Positions 15,167 through 23,040 of a stretch of 52,906 bases of DNA are shown here, piece after piece; the stretch's first letter is position 1; every line of letters begins with the position of its first letter. The DNA comes from Lactonifactor longoviformis DSM 17459. Its GTDB lineage: Bacteria; Bacillota; Clostridia; Lachnospirales; Lachnospiraceae. The notes beneath the pieces were generated by a model, which saw only the letters and a program-made list of their open reading frames with translations, did no database searches and was not told where the DNA came from. The translations under genes and the position numbers were made by a program. Location: the NCBI RefSeq assembly GCF_900129135.1, contig NZ_FQVI01000030.1, positions 1 through 52,906 on the forward strand, written 5' to 3'.

Positions 15167-15617
15167 ATGATCTCAGTGAAAAGTCCTGAGCCTCTTTTGA
15201 TTTAATATTAATGCAGATATTGCAGTCTGCCACATGCTGTTCATTTATCTCCAGCGCGTAATCTACATTCACGTCTATATTTTCCCGGGTTTCCTGAATC
15301 TTGACCCGGGTTGCGGAGATTCCCATCTCCATACTCCCATAGGGGGTTGAATAATATGTAAGGTTTTTCTTGTTCTCCTGGAACACCATATGGGCATTGG
15401 CAACGCCCTTTTTCCTTACCTCCACAGAATCTTCCTTCACTTTTATGTAGTTCTTTGTGCTGCCCTCAAAGCCTTCCATCACCTCATTGTACATGATAAA
15501 ATGATGGCCGTTCTTTTTATAATAATCCCCGGCCGTAATCAGCTCTATATTCGTATCCTCTTCCCCGGGTCCCGGCATCTGAAGTCCCTTGATTGTAATC
15601 AATACTTGCTTTGTCAT
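15165..15617 (-). CDS. DUF1934 domain protein (YwiB-like beta-barrel)
   Basis: A 150-residue protein whose pattern fits DUF1934: early IKG, a TAGDYYKKNGHHFIMYNE stretch, LTYYSTPYGSMEMGI near the middle and a final VDYALEINEQHVADCNI segment. The family is a small calycin-like beta-barrel of unknown ligand. The gene follows murI by three bases and shares its operon. Confidence 0.75.
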   Translation of the reverse strand: MTKQVLITIKGLQMPGPGEEDTNIELITAGDYYKKNGHHFIMYNEVMEGFEGSTKNYIKVKEDSVEVRKKGVANAHMVFQENKKNLTYYSTPYGSMEMGISATRVKIQETRENIDVNVDYALEINEQHVADCNICINIKSKEAQDFSLRS

Positions 15618-15620
15618 TCT

Positions 15621-16442
15621 TTAGTACTCCTCAATAGTAATCTGCTTTGTCATACCCACATCATAAGGAAGTATGGAATTTGCAAAGTCTTTAAACTGCT
15701 GCACTGAATCGCTGGCATAGAAGCGGTAGGGAAATTCAGCTTCCTCTTTCCCTGGGCTTGCCAGCCCTCTCTCCTCCAGAAGCCTCTGCAGGTCCTTTGC
15801 AGTTTCATACGCCGGATTCACCAGCCTGACTTTTTCTCCCACCAGCTCACGCATCACAGATCGCAGCAGAGGATAGTGGGTACATCCCAGGATCAGGGTA
15901 TCGATATCCTGCCTCAAAAGAGGTTCCAGATACCGCCTTGCCACCTCCACCGTCACGGCGTCCTTCAGCCACCCTTCTTCTACCAAAGGCACCAGCAGCG
16001 GGCAGGCCTTTCCAATCACCTCGATCTCAGGGTTCTGTCTTTGAATAAACTCCTTATAGATGCAGCTGTTAATTGTGGCCCTGGTCCCGATCACTCCGAT
16101 CTTATGGTTCCGGGTTACCTGGGCCGCCACTCTGGCTCCGGGCTTTACCACTCCGATTATAGGAATATTAATCTCTTCTCTTATGGTCTCAAGAGCCATG
16201 GCACTGGCTGTATTGCAGGCCACAACAATAGCTTTTACATCCTGGGTCATCAGAAAACGGATAATCTGGCGGGAATAGCGCAGGACGGCTTCTCTCGATT
16301 TATTGCCATAGGGAACTCTTGCGGTATCACCGAAATATACAATTTTTTCATTGGGCAGATTGCGCATAATCTCCCTCGCCACTGTCAATCCGCCGACTCC
16401 TGAGTCAAATACTCCTATGGGTGCGTAGTTCTTTTGGCTCAT
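15621..16442 (-). CDS. murI: Glutamate racemase
   Basis: A 273-residue cofactor-independent racemase making D-glutamate for peptidoglycan. It shows IGVFDSGVGGLTVARE at the start, VVACNTASA with the first catalytic cysteine, and LGCTHYPLL with the second. Length is normal. It leads a two-gene operon with the DUF1934 gene. Confidence 0.96.
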   Translation of the reverse strand: MSQKNYAPIGVFDSGVGGLTVAREIMRNLPNEKIVYFGDTARVPYGNKSREAVLRYSRQIIRFLMTQDVKAIVVACNTASAMALETIREEINIPIIGVVKPGARVAAQVTRNHKIGVIGTRATINSCIYKEFIQRQNPEIEVIGKACPLLVPLVEEGWLKDAVTVEVARRYLEPLLRQDIDTLILGCTHYPLLRSVMRELVGEKVRLVNPAYETAKDLQRLLEERGLASPGKEEAEFPYRFYASDSVQQFKDFANSILPYDVGMTKQITIEEY

Positions 16443-16461
16443 ATTCTTTCTCCATCATTTA

Positions 16462-16481
16462 TTAGCCTGGCCTCAGGCTAA
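16462..16481. repeat. 8-bp hairpin upstream of murI
   Basis: TTAGCCTG and CAGGCTAA are separated by four bases, about 20 bases ahead of the murI ATG. It has no T run on the minus strand. It could influence murI translation or stop spoIIR transcription weakly. Confidence 0.45.
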
Positions 16482-16538
16482 GGTTTTATACATTGTTCTA
16501 TTCTACTCTCACTGAAGGGAGAATTCAAGCGGAAATTA

Positions 16539-17174
16539 TCAGTGGGGAAGCCACTTAAAAGTAATTTTAACCCTTGGGGTATCTGTGACTGTATCATATT
16601 CCTCTTCTGTAAGAACGTTCTTCAATTCTTCTTTTTTCTCCTCTGTAACCACTCCATGGGTGTCATCTACAAAACACAGGCTGGGATAAAGAACACACCA
16701 CCAGTTATGTCCCTCTGCCTCTCCAATCTTAATCTGAAGCGCCTCGTATTCCCCCGGCGGAAAAGTACAGTCCCCGTATGTTTTTTCAGGGAAGTAAGCC
16801 GTAGTAAGCCCTGCCGTCACCGGATACGCATATCCTTCTTTCTCGATCACTTCCCTGGAGATATCCCGAATCTCCTCCATATGAGAAACAATTGCTTTCC
16901 TGGTCTCTTCCAGAGTAGTGTCATCTCCCAAAAGCTCATGCAGATACTCCACTACTCTGTTTTTTACCTTTATTTTCAGTCCCTGATCCTCCTCGCTGTC
17001 GCTGTTGGCAAGGACATGGAACCGGATGATTTCTTTTGCAATTCCCTGCTGGATCTTGCGGGACGTTTCCCCCTGAGCCCGGGCAGTAAAGGAAGCAGCC
17101 AGAATGCCTCCCAAAACCCCCAGAGAAAGGGCTGCTGCTATAATATATTTCTTACGGTTTGCCGTGATTTTCAT
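16539..17174 (-). CDS. spoIIR: Stage II sporulation protein R
   Basis: A 211-residue exported signalling protein. After an N-terminal hydrophobic segment (residues 9-31) comes the family core IIRFHVLANSDSEEDQGLKIKVK, then TTAYFPEKTYGDCTFPPGEYEAL and GHNWWCVLYPSLCF. SpoIIR is made in the forespore under sigma-F and activates the SpoIIGA protease, which frees sigma-E in the mother cell. It lies 53 bases downstream of the GerAB-GerAC gene, on the same strand. The region between holds a ribosome-site hairpin and a sigma-F-like -10. Confidence 0.94.
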   Translation of the reverse strand: MKITANRKKYIIAAALSLGVLGGILAASFTARAQGETSRKIQQGIAKEIIRFHVLANSDSEEDQGLKIKVKNRVVEYLHELLGDDTTLEETRKAIVSHMEEIRDISREVIEKEGYAYPVTAGLTTAYFPEKTYGDCTFPPGEYEALQIKIGEAEGHNWWCVLYPSLCFVDDTHGVVTEEKKEELKNVLTEEEYDTVTDTPRVKITFKWLPH

Positions 17175-17182
17175 TTTATGTA

Positions 17183-17207
17183 CCTCCTAATAACTTTGTA
17201 TTAGGAG
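17183..17207 (-). promoter_or_regulatory. Hairpin that covers the spoIIR ribosome-binding site
   Basis: On the minus strand CTCCTAATA (17207-17199) pairs perfectly with TATTAGGAG (17192-17184), loop six bases. The second arm contains the AGGAGG site, 8 bases ahead of the spoIIR ATG. In RNA coming from the gerA operon the site would be closed. Confidence 0.7.
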
Positions 17208-17214
17208 TATTTCC
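17206..17214 (-). promoter_or_regulatory. Sigma-F-like -10 element of spoIIR
   Basis: GGAAATACT fits the sigma-F -10 pattern GGNNANAMT. The -35 is weak: GAATA at 14 bases, against GYATA at 15-16 expected. Transcription from here would start near 17199, inside the first arm of the hairpin. spoIIR is a known sigma-F gene in Bacillus, which supports the call. Confidence 0.45.
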
Positions 17215-17227
17215 ATTTATCCCGGGT

Positions 17228-18904
17228 CTATTCAAGGTACACCTGGGTTCCCCTCACATTTACCCTGGGTACCTTGGGGAACTCCTCCTGGTTATGCCAG
17301 GCATTGTAGAACTTTTGTATGGTAACCTGAGCCTTTCTGTCCGGGTTCGGCTTATTTTCCAGTATCCCAATGAGATATTCTCCCAGAGAATCGATCTCAT
17401 TTCCGTTCAGGGACATTGCCTCTTCCACCTGGCTGCTTCGGAATACTTTTATGCTGCCCGCGATTGCCGGGTTGTTTTCCAGATAGGCCAGGCATTTCGT
17501 AAATGCCTCCTTATTCTCCATCAGCCCGTCTCCCAGCAGAAATGTTTTTACATGCCCCAGATCCAGATAGTTTTTCTGGCTTTTATCGAACTCTTCTTCT
17601 ATTTCTTTGATGGATGCCCCGGTATAGACGGTAACCCGGGGCTCCTGACTGCCGGATTCCTCCTTCTTTCCCTGGCCTGTAGTATTCGACAGGTCCGGGA
17701 TTCCGTAGATCACTTCATATTCCCCATCTGTATAATCAATGCTCACGATAAGGGGAAAGGCCCGGTTTTCCGGCTCTACACCGCAGCATCCATTCAGAAA
17801 GAACAGAAGAATGAGTCCCAGAATCCCTATGAGTGCCTTACCCCACTTTGCCTTTTTCTCGTTCTTTCCCAGCCGCAGCCCGGCAATCAGACTGATCAGC
17901 AGAAAAACAGGAATGTAGTATCTCTCCAGAATCTGGCCGTAGTATCTGGCCGACACGCCCATATGCGCACAGACAAGTCCCCCTGCCAGTACCAGAAACG
18001 CAGCAAACAGCCTTCCCTTTTCCCAGTGCACCCGGGATAAAAGCTCATTCTGGTAAAAAAACACACTTCCCAGGGCAAATAATACGCTGAACAGCAGAAA
18101 TATGATCCAGAATACATCCACACGCTCCAGAAAGTCTCCGGGTATATTAACCCCTGACATCAAATCTATCATAGGAAAGGATTTGTACAGCAGTCCGGGC
18201 AGACCGAAGGTCCCCTGCAGAAGGATAAAAGTCAGGGACAGAATCCCTCCCAAAAGTCCTACGGCTCCTATAATAACTCCGTGGGCACTTGACGGCTTCT
18301 GAACTGTCCCCAGAGTAAAGGGAATCAGGATCAAAGGGGCAAAGGCACAGAAGATCCCATAGCTTCCCCATCCCAGCTGGGGCCAGCTAACAGAAGCACT
18401 CTGCTGCAGATATCCCAGATTTACCTTGCTGAGGGCCAGAAAAAACATAAGAAACAGTGCCCCTGTCACCAGGGGAAAGACAGCTTCTGCCATCCGGCCC
18501 CGGCGCTCCAGGCCCTGGCCGCTGCCCAGATAGCAGAAGACCACTGCCAACCCCATAACCACCGCCGCATTGGCTCCTGTCACAAGGAAGCGCGCTACCA
18601 CCGCCCCGATGATTCGGAGAAGAAAGATTCCGGTGAATACCAGGTAGGAGAGATATACCAGAACAATCAACCGCCCTCCTATCTTTCCGAAGGTCTTATC
18701 CAGATTCGTATAGGAATGATTCAAACGCACCAGATAAATGATATAAAAGAAAAGAAAGAGAAGCCCGATCCCTACACACAGTACTCCCCTGCGTCCCTCC
18801 AGGGACTGCCACCCGGGAATACACAGAAGATAGATACCCAAAAAGCTCATGACCAGCTGCCGGAAGAGCTGGCGGTGAGATATTTTCTGATTGTCTGCGA
18901 ACAT
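17228..18904 (-). CDS. Fused spore germination protein GerAB-GerAC (GerAC part truncated)
   Basis: A 558-residue fusion. Residues 1-345 form about ten membrane segments of the GerAB amino-acid-permease type. Residues 352-373 look like a GerAC lipoprotein signal with the lipobox LNGC, now internal. Residues 374-558 match the GerAC N-terminal domain (AFPLIVSIDYTDG, HVKTFLLGDGLMENKEAF). The GerAC C-terminal domain is missing, and I see no second frame that would restore it. With GerAA just upstream (one base between them) it should form the germinant receptor of the spore inner membrane. The lead base-pair spacing argues for translational coupling. Confidence 0.85.
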   Translation of the reverse strand: MFADNQKISHRQLFRQLVMSFLGIYLLCIPGWQSLEGRRGVLCVGIGLLFLFFYIIYLVRLNHSYTNLDKTFGKIGGRLIVLVYLSYLVFTGIFLLRIIGAVVARFLVTGANAAVVMGLAVVFCYLGSGQGLERRGRMAEAVFPLVTGALFLMFFLALSKVNLGYLQQSASVSWPQLGWGSYGIFCAFAPLILIPFTLGTVQKPSSAHGVIIGAVGLLGGILSLTFILLQGTFGLPGLLYKSFPMIDLMSGVNIPGDFLERVDVFWIIFLLFSVLFALGSVFFYQNELLSRVHWEKGRLFAAFLVLAGGLVCAHMGVSARYYGQILERYYIPVFLLISLIAGLRLGKNEKKAKWGKALIGILGLILLFFLNGCCGVEPENRAFPLIVSIDYTDGEYEVIYGIPDLSNTTGQGKKEESGSQEPRVTVYTGASIKEIEEEFDKSQKNYLDLGHVKTFLLGDGLMENKEAFTKCLAYLENNPAIAGSIKVFRSSQVEEAMSLNGNEIDSLGEYLIGILENKPNPDRKAQVTIQKFYNAWHNQEEFPKVPRVNVRGTQVYLE

Positions 18905-18905
18905 C

Positions 18906-20402
18906 TTACTTGTTCTCCCTTCTGCGAAGTCTGATTTTTTCTTCTTGTCTGGCGTAAATAGGACGTCTGCGGAGCCACCAGATAGGTGCCCTCAGAATGC
19001 CGTCCTTCTCCCCCCGGAATCTCTCCTTTTTTGTGGCAACAAAAGGCATAAGGTAAGGAATATGGAAGGTGGTAAGCCCTGCCAGATGACTGATGACCAG
19101 ATAGAGTCCAAGGGCAATGCCATAGACACCCAGAGTTCCCCCCAGGACTATCATGCCATATTTAATCAGGCGGAAGGGCGCAGAGAATTCCTCATTTGGG
19201 ATGGCCAGTGAGCTTAAGGCTGTAATCGCTACTACCACAACTACCATGGGGCTTACCAGATTCGCCTCCACAGCCGCCTGTCCGATAATCAGTCCCCCAA
19301 CGATTCCAATGGTCCCGCCAAGTGGTCCGGGCATCCGTATCCCGGCCTCCCGAATCATCTCAAAAGCTACTTCCATAAGGATGACCTCCAGCATGCTGGG
19401 AAAAGGTACCCCCTGTCTTGATTCTGCAAACGCCAGCATCAGATTGGTGGGAAGCACCTGGGTGTGAAAGTTGGTCATCGCAAGGTATGTGGCGGAAAAG
19501 AGCATGGTCAGCACCACCGCAAGATACCGGAGAATGCGCAGGAAGCTCACCAGGGCAAAACGGTTATACCAGTCCTCACTCACCTGAAGAAAACTGTTGT
19601 ACGTGGTGGGGAGCAGCAGTCCCACAGGCGAGTTATCACACAGTAAAAGTATCCGCCCGTTTAGCAGCTCCATAGCCGCCTTGTCCGGACGTTCTGTGGT
19701 CTGGAACTGGGGAAACGGAGAATACCAGACCTCTTCTGTAAGCTGTTCTATAATACCGCTGTCTGTTACCCCGTCAATCTCAAAGGATTCCAGGCGTTGT
19801 TCAATCTCCCTTAAGAGACCGGGATCAATGAGATCCTCCACGTATAGAAGCTGCACCACGGTATTGGACCTGACTCCCACACTGGTCTGCTTGACTTTCA
19901 TGCGGGTGTCTCTGAGACGCTTCCTTACCAGTGCTGAATTGGCTTTCACCGCATCTCCGAATCCCTCGTTGGAGCCCCTCAGTACCTTTTCCGCCTCAGC
20001 TTCCTGTACGCCTCTGTCCGGGTAGCCTTTGCTGGAAATCTTTATGGCATGGGGGTAGCCGTCCAGGAAAAATATGGCATTTCCCGCCAGCATGGCGTCG
20101 AATGCCTCCTTCATAGTATCCAGCGTCTTTACGTCTGAGATTCCCAGCCCGTTATCCTCCACAAACTCCAGAATCTGGTCCCTGGGCATCTCCCACATGT
20201 GGTTGATAAGTTTGCCGATCACAGACTCTTCCAGCATCATATTGCTTACAGCGACTTCTATATATACCACCAGACAGCGCACCTTTTTTTCGTCCCCCAG
20301 AAGCATAGGGCGTATGATGATATCGTCGCAGTTCTCGCACCGGCTGCGGATATATTCTTCATTTTCCTGTATATGCATGGAAATATCACTTACTGTTGAC
20401 AT
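18906..20402 (-). CDS. gerAA: Spore germination receptor subunit GerAA
   Basis: A 499-residue GerA-family protein. A soluble N-terminal domain (residues 1-270, with DIIIRPMLLG, CLVVYIEV and FLDGYPHAI) is followed by about five membrane segments and a basic C-terminus. PLPTNL-type and GVPFPSMLEVILMEVAFEMIREAGIRMPGPLG features are conserved in GerAA. The start at 20402 (MSTVSD) follows GAGGAGG by 6 bases; an in-frame ATG at 20468 has no site. Together with the fused GerAB-GerAC gene it makes a receptor in the forespore. No separate germinant can be inferred. Confidence 0.93.
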   Translation of the reverse strand: MSTVSDISMHIQENEEYIRSRCENCDDIIIRPMLLGDEKKVRCLVVYIEVAVSNMMLEESVIGKLINHMWEMPRDQILEFVEDNGLGISDVKTLDTMKEAFDAMLAGNAIFFLDGYPHAIKISSKGYPDRGVQEAEAEKVLRGSNEGFGDAVKANSALVRKRLRDTRMKVKQTSVGVRSNTVVQLLYVEDLIDPGLLREIEQRLESFEIDGVTDSGIIEQLTEEVWYSPFPQFQTTERPDKAAMELLNGRILLLCDNSPVGLLLPTTYNSFLQVSEDWYNRFALVSFLRILRYLAVVLTMLFSATYLAMTNFHTQVLPTNLMLAFAESRQGVPFPSMLEVILMEVAFEMIREAGIRMPGPLGGTIGIVGGLIIGQAAVEANLVSPMVVVVVAITALSSLAIPNEEFSAPFRLIKYGMIVLGGTLGVYGIALGLYLVISHLAGLTTFHIPYLMPFVATKKERFRGEKDGILRAPIWWLRRRPIYARQEEKIRLRRRENK

Positions 20403-20417
20403 CTTCCGCCTCCTCGT

Positions 20418-20459
20418 AAAAAAATAAGAGAAATACCCGTATCTGGGTATCTCTCTTAT
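20418..20459 (-). terminator. Strong terminator between gntR and gerAA
   Basis: A 15-bp stem (20445-20459 with 20424-20438, one G-U pair on the minus strand), six-base loop, then seven T. It would stop ispE-gntR transcription, and it ends only 15 bases ahead of the gerAA ATG. Confidence 0.9.
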
Positions 20460-20485
20460 CATGTGCAAAAATTACCTTTTTATTC
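20457..20485 (-). promoter_or_regulatory. Sigma-G-like promoter of gerAA
   Basis: On the minus strand GAATA (20485-20481) and CATGATA (20463-20457) are 17 bases apart, fitting the forespore sigma-G patterns GHATR and CATNHTA. The start would lie near 20450, inside the first arm of the terminator hairpin, so the new RNA would not form it. Confidence 0.6.
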
Positions 20486-21159
20486 TAATCTTTTAGATGC
20501 AGGCTTCGGATAATGGCCTTCTGCTGGTTCCCGATATGCCTCTTAACCTCCATAAGAGCTGCGTCCTCATCCCGGGCCTTCACCGCCCGGTAGATTGCCT
20601 CATGCTCTGTGATCAGGGTTCTCCTGGCCTTCGCATCCTTCAGGTACTCTACCCGGTACCGGTACATCTGCTCCCGGAGATTGCTCAGGATCTGCACCAG
20701 GCGGCGGTTGTTAGTCCCGCTGTATATGGTTTCATGGAATTCTACGTCTGCCTGGGCAAGGGCTGTCAGATCGTCTGTCTCCATCAGAGAGGCAAACCTG
20801 TCTGAAATTTCCTTCAGCTTCTCTATGGACTCATTCCCCATACGGCTGCAGGCCAGCTTGATTGCCAGCTCCTCCAGTCCCATCCGCACTTCCAGTACAT
20901 CATTGAGCTCCCGCTCGGTGATGGAGGCTACTTTTGCCCCCTTCCGGGGTATCATAATAACAAGTCCTTCCAGTTCCAGCTTGCGGATCGCTTCCCGGAT
21001 AGGGGTTCTGCTGACCCCCAGGCGGTTGGCCAGGGATATCTCCATCAGACGCTCTCCCGGTTTCAGCTGCCCTGTGAGAATAGCCTCTCTGAGAGTATTA
21101 AATACAACATCGCGCAACGGCAGATACTCATCCATATGCATCTGGAAATCATTTGTCAT
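20485..21159 (-). CDS. GntR-family regulator (FadR subfamily, FCD domain)
   Basis: A 224-residue regulator. Its winged helix (residues 14-78) carries LRDVVFNTLREAIL, LANRLGVSRTPIREAIRKLE and IPRKGAKV. An all-helical FCD domain follows (residues 90-215), with the metal/ligand pattern VEFHETIY and TEHEAIYRAV. It overlaps the end of ispE by 4 bases (ATGA), an arrangement often seen in Clostridia. Its targets and effector are unknown; a role in the later catabolic cluster is less likely than for the cluster's own regulator. Confidence 0.88.
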   Translation of the reverse strand: MTNDFQMHMDEYLPLRDVVFNTLREAILTGQLKPGERLMEISLANRLGVSRTPIREAIRKLELEGLVIMIPRKGAKVASITERELNDVLEVRMGLEELAIKLACSRMGNESIEKLKEISDRFASLMETDDLTALAQADVEFHETIYSGTNNRRLVQILSNLREQMYRYRVEYLKDAKARRTLITEHEAIYRAVKARDEDAALMEVKRHIGNQQKAIIRSLHLKD

Positions 21160-22034
21160 TCGTAGTTTCCTCCATTTCCATTGTTAAAAATGGTTGTCAG
21201 AAATACCTGCTTGGCCAGTCTGCTCTTTTTCAGCTGCCGGCATGCATTTCTGGCTGTCTTATCATTGTCAAACAGTCCGAAGACTGTGGGCCCGCTTCCG
21301 CTCATCATTGCGTTCAGGGCTCCGTGGCTCTTCATATGATTCTTAATCTCCTGAATCACCGGATAGTTTGGAATCGTTACTGTCTCCAGTACATTCTCCA
21401 TCTTTCCGGCAATGCCTCTTAAATCCTTCTTATACAGTCCCTCTACCAGTCCGTCTATATCCACATGCCAGGCAAGGTCGTTGGCATGCAGATTCTCATA
21501 TACGAATTTCGTGGAAACGCTGATCCCCGGCTTTCCGATTAAAACATAGCATTTGGGCATGGGAGGCAGAGCAGACAGACGCTCTCCGATCCCCTCAGCC
21601 AGGGCCGTTCCTCTCATTATACAGTAGGGCACGTCCGCCCCTATGGCAACTGCCCGCTCCATCAGCTCCTGCTGGGACAGGCCCAGACGGAACATACGGT
21701 TAACCCCCACCATTGCCGCTGCCGCATCAGAGCTTCCGCCGGCCATACCTGCTGCCACCGGTATGAATTTCCTGAGATTGATCACCAAGCCGTCATGAAT
21801 ATTGAATTCCTCCAGAAGAAGCCTGGATGCTTTGTTAACAAGATTATTTTCATTCGTAGGTATATAGGGCAGATTCGTGGTCAGTACGATCCCCGGTGCT
21901 TTTTTCCTCTTTATGTCCAGCTGATCGTACATATTAATGGTCTGCATTACCATACGGACTTCATGATAGCCATCCTCCCGGCGGCGCACAACATCCAGCC
22001 CCAAATTTATCTTTGCCAAGGCTCTTAATCGCAT
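21156..22034 (-). CDS. ispE: 4-diphosphocytidyl-2-C-methyl-D-erythritol kinase
   Basis: A 292-residue GHMP kinase of the MEP isoprenoid pathway. It opens with AKINLGLDVVRRREDGYHEVRMVMQTI and has the ATP loop PVAAGMAGGSSDAAAA and the C-terminal MSGSGPTVFGLF. It phosphorylates CDP-methylerythritol. Length is normal. It is co-transcribed with gntR. Confidence 0.96.
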   Translation of the reverse strand: MRLRALAKINLGLDVVRRREDGYHEVRMVMQTINMYDQLDIKRKKAPGIVLTTNLPYIPTNENNLVNKASRLLLEEFNIHDGLVINLRKFIPVAAGMAGGSSDAAAAMVGVNRMFRLGLSQQELMERAVAIGADVPYCIMRGTALAEGIGERLSALPPMPKCYVLIGKPGISVSTKFVYENLHANDLAWHVDIDGLVEGLYKKDLRGIAGKMENVLETVTIPNYPVIQEIKNHMKSHGALNAMMSGSGPTVFGLFDNDKTARNACRQLKKSRLAKQVFLTTIFNNGNGGNYE

Positions 22035-22092
22035 GTGTTTCTCCTTGTATTTTGCATGTACTTTGTATACTGTATCCGTTTTTATACAATCT

Positions 22093-22121
22093 ATCTTACC
22101 CGATTTTATGAGGTTTTACAA
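22093..22121 (-). promoter_or_regulatory. Promoter of ispE-gntR
   Basis: On the minus strand TTGTAA (22121-22116) and TAAGAT (22098-22093) are 17 bases apart. The rest of the 22035-22270 gap holds a GTCAATATTGAC palindrome (22182-22193) without an obvious target gene. Confidence 0.55.
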
Positions 22122-22221
22122 CATATTTTGTCGGATTCCGAAAAGTTCATGCATTCTTTCTAAACCTGGGAATGATTATTGGTCAATATTGACTATAGTA
22201 CGTAGGATGATATCAGTTTCA

Positions 22222-22257
22222 GAAAAAGGCCGTGCATCTCTGCGAGGGGCCTTTTTC
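22222..22257. terminator. Terminator at the end of the catabolic cluster
   Basis: GAAAAAGGCC (22222-22231) pairs with GGCCTTTTTC (22248-22257). On the minus strand five T end the stem. It follows the SDR stop at 22271 and marks the end of the 12.8-kb cluster. Confidence 0.85.
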
Positions 22258-22270
22258 AGTATTTTTCTTT

Positions 22271-23029
22271 TTAAATTGTCATTCCGCCATCCGCCATAAT
22301 CACCGCACCATTTACAAATGCTGCCTCTTCGCATGCAGCAAATACGATTGCCTCCGCGATCTCCGTATCCTTCCCTAACCGGCCCATGGGCTGTCTGGCA
22401 ATAAAGTCCTCCCTGGCTGCCTTGGGATCCTCAAACACGGCGATACGCTCCTCCAGGGATGGTGTTTCCGTTGTTCCCGGACATATGCAGTTGCAGCGGA
22501 TATTCTCCTTTATGTAATCAGCTGCTATGGATCGGGAAAGGGCCACCACAGCTCCCTTGGAGGCTGCATATGCGGCTCTGTCTCTGACTCCCTTTACAGC
22601 TACAGCGGAAGCGTTGTTGACAATCACTCCCCCTCCGCTCTGCCGCATGACATCTACCGCATACTTAGATACCAGATAACAGCTCTTGGCATTGACATCC
22701 ATGGAGGTGTCCCAATCTTTCTCTGAGACGGTTTCCACGTTTCCGGGCAGTACCACCCCGGCATTATTAACCAGTATATCAACTCTTCCATAGATTTGTA
22801 CCGCCTGTCGGATCAGTTTTTCCGCCCCTGCCGCCTCAGAGACATCTGCCTGTACAAAGGTACAGACACCCCCTGCCTCAATAATCCGCCTGCAGGTTTC
22901 CCGGCCATGGGCCTCAGACCGCCCGTTTACCACAACCTTGGCTCCAAGCTCAGCAAACCTGATAGCCGCGGCCCTGCCAATCCCCACTCCGGATCCTGTG
23001 ATTACTACAATCTTCCCGCTAAAATTCAT
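22271..23029 (-). CDS. Short-chain dehydrogenase/reductase
   Basis: A 252-residue classical SDR. It has the dinucleotide loop TGSGVGIG, the NNAG motif, and the catalytic YAASK with the preceding NNASAV. NGRSE after the second strand suggests NADP(H) or NAD(H) use that cannot be decided here. The C-terminus ends in VNGAVIMADGGMTI, as in FabG-like members. It would oxidise a hydroxy group or reduce a ketone of the cluster's substrate. It starts 11 bases after the amidohydrolase gene. Confidence 0.9.
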   Translation of the reverse strand: MNFSGKIVVITGSGVGIGRAAAIRFAELGAKVVVNGRSEAHGRETCRRIIEAGGVCTFVQADVSEAAGAEKLIRQAVQIYGRVDILVNNAGVVLPGNVETVSEKDWDTSMDVNAKSCYLVSKYAVDVMRQSGGGVIVNNASAVAVKGVRDRAAYAASKGAVVALSRSIAADYIKENIRCNCICPGTTETPSLEERIAVFEDPKAAREDFIARQPMGRLGKDTEIAEAIVFAACEEAAFVNGAVIMADGGMTI

Positions 23030-23040
23030 ATCCTATCCTC

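Noticed and set aside
22182-22193. GTCAATATTGAC palindrome as an operator
   Set aside because: It lies between the ends and starts of unrelated genes, about 60 bases upstream of the ispE promoter, with no other evidence.
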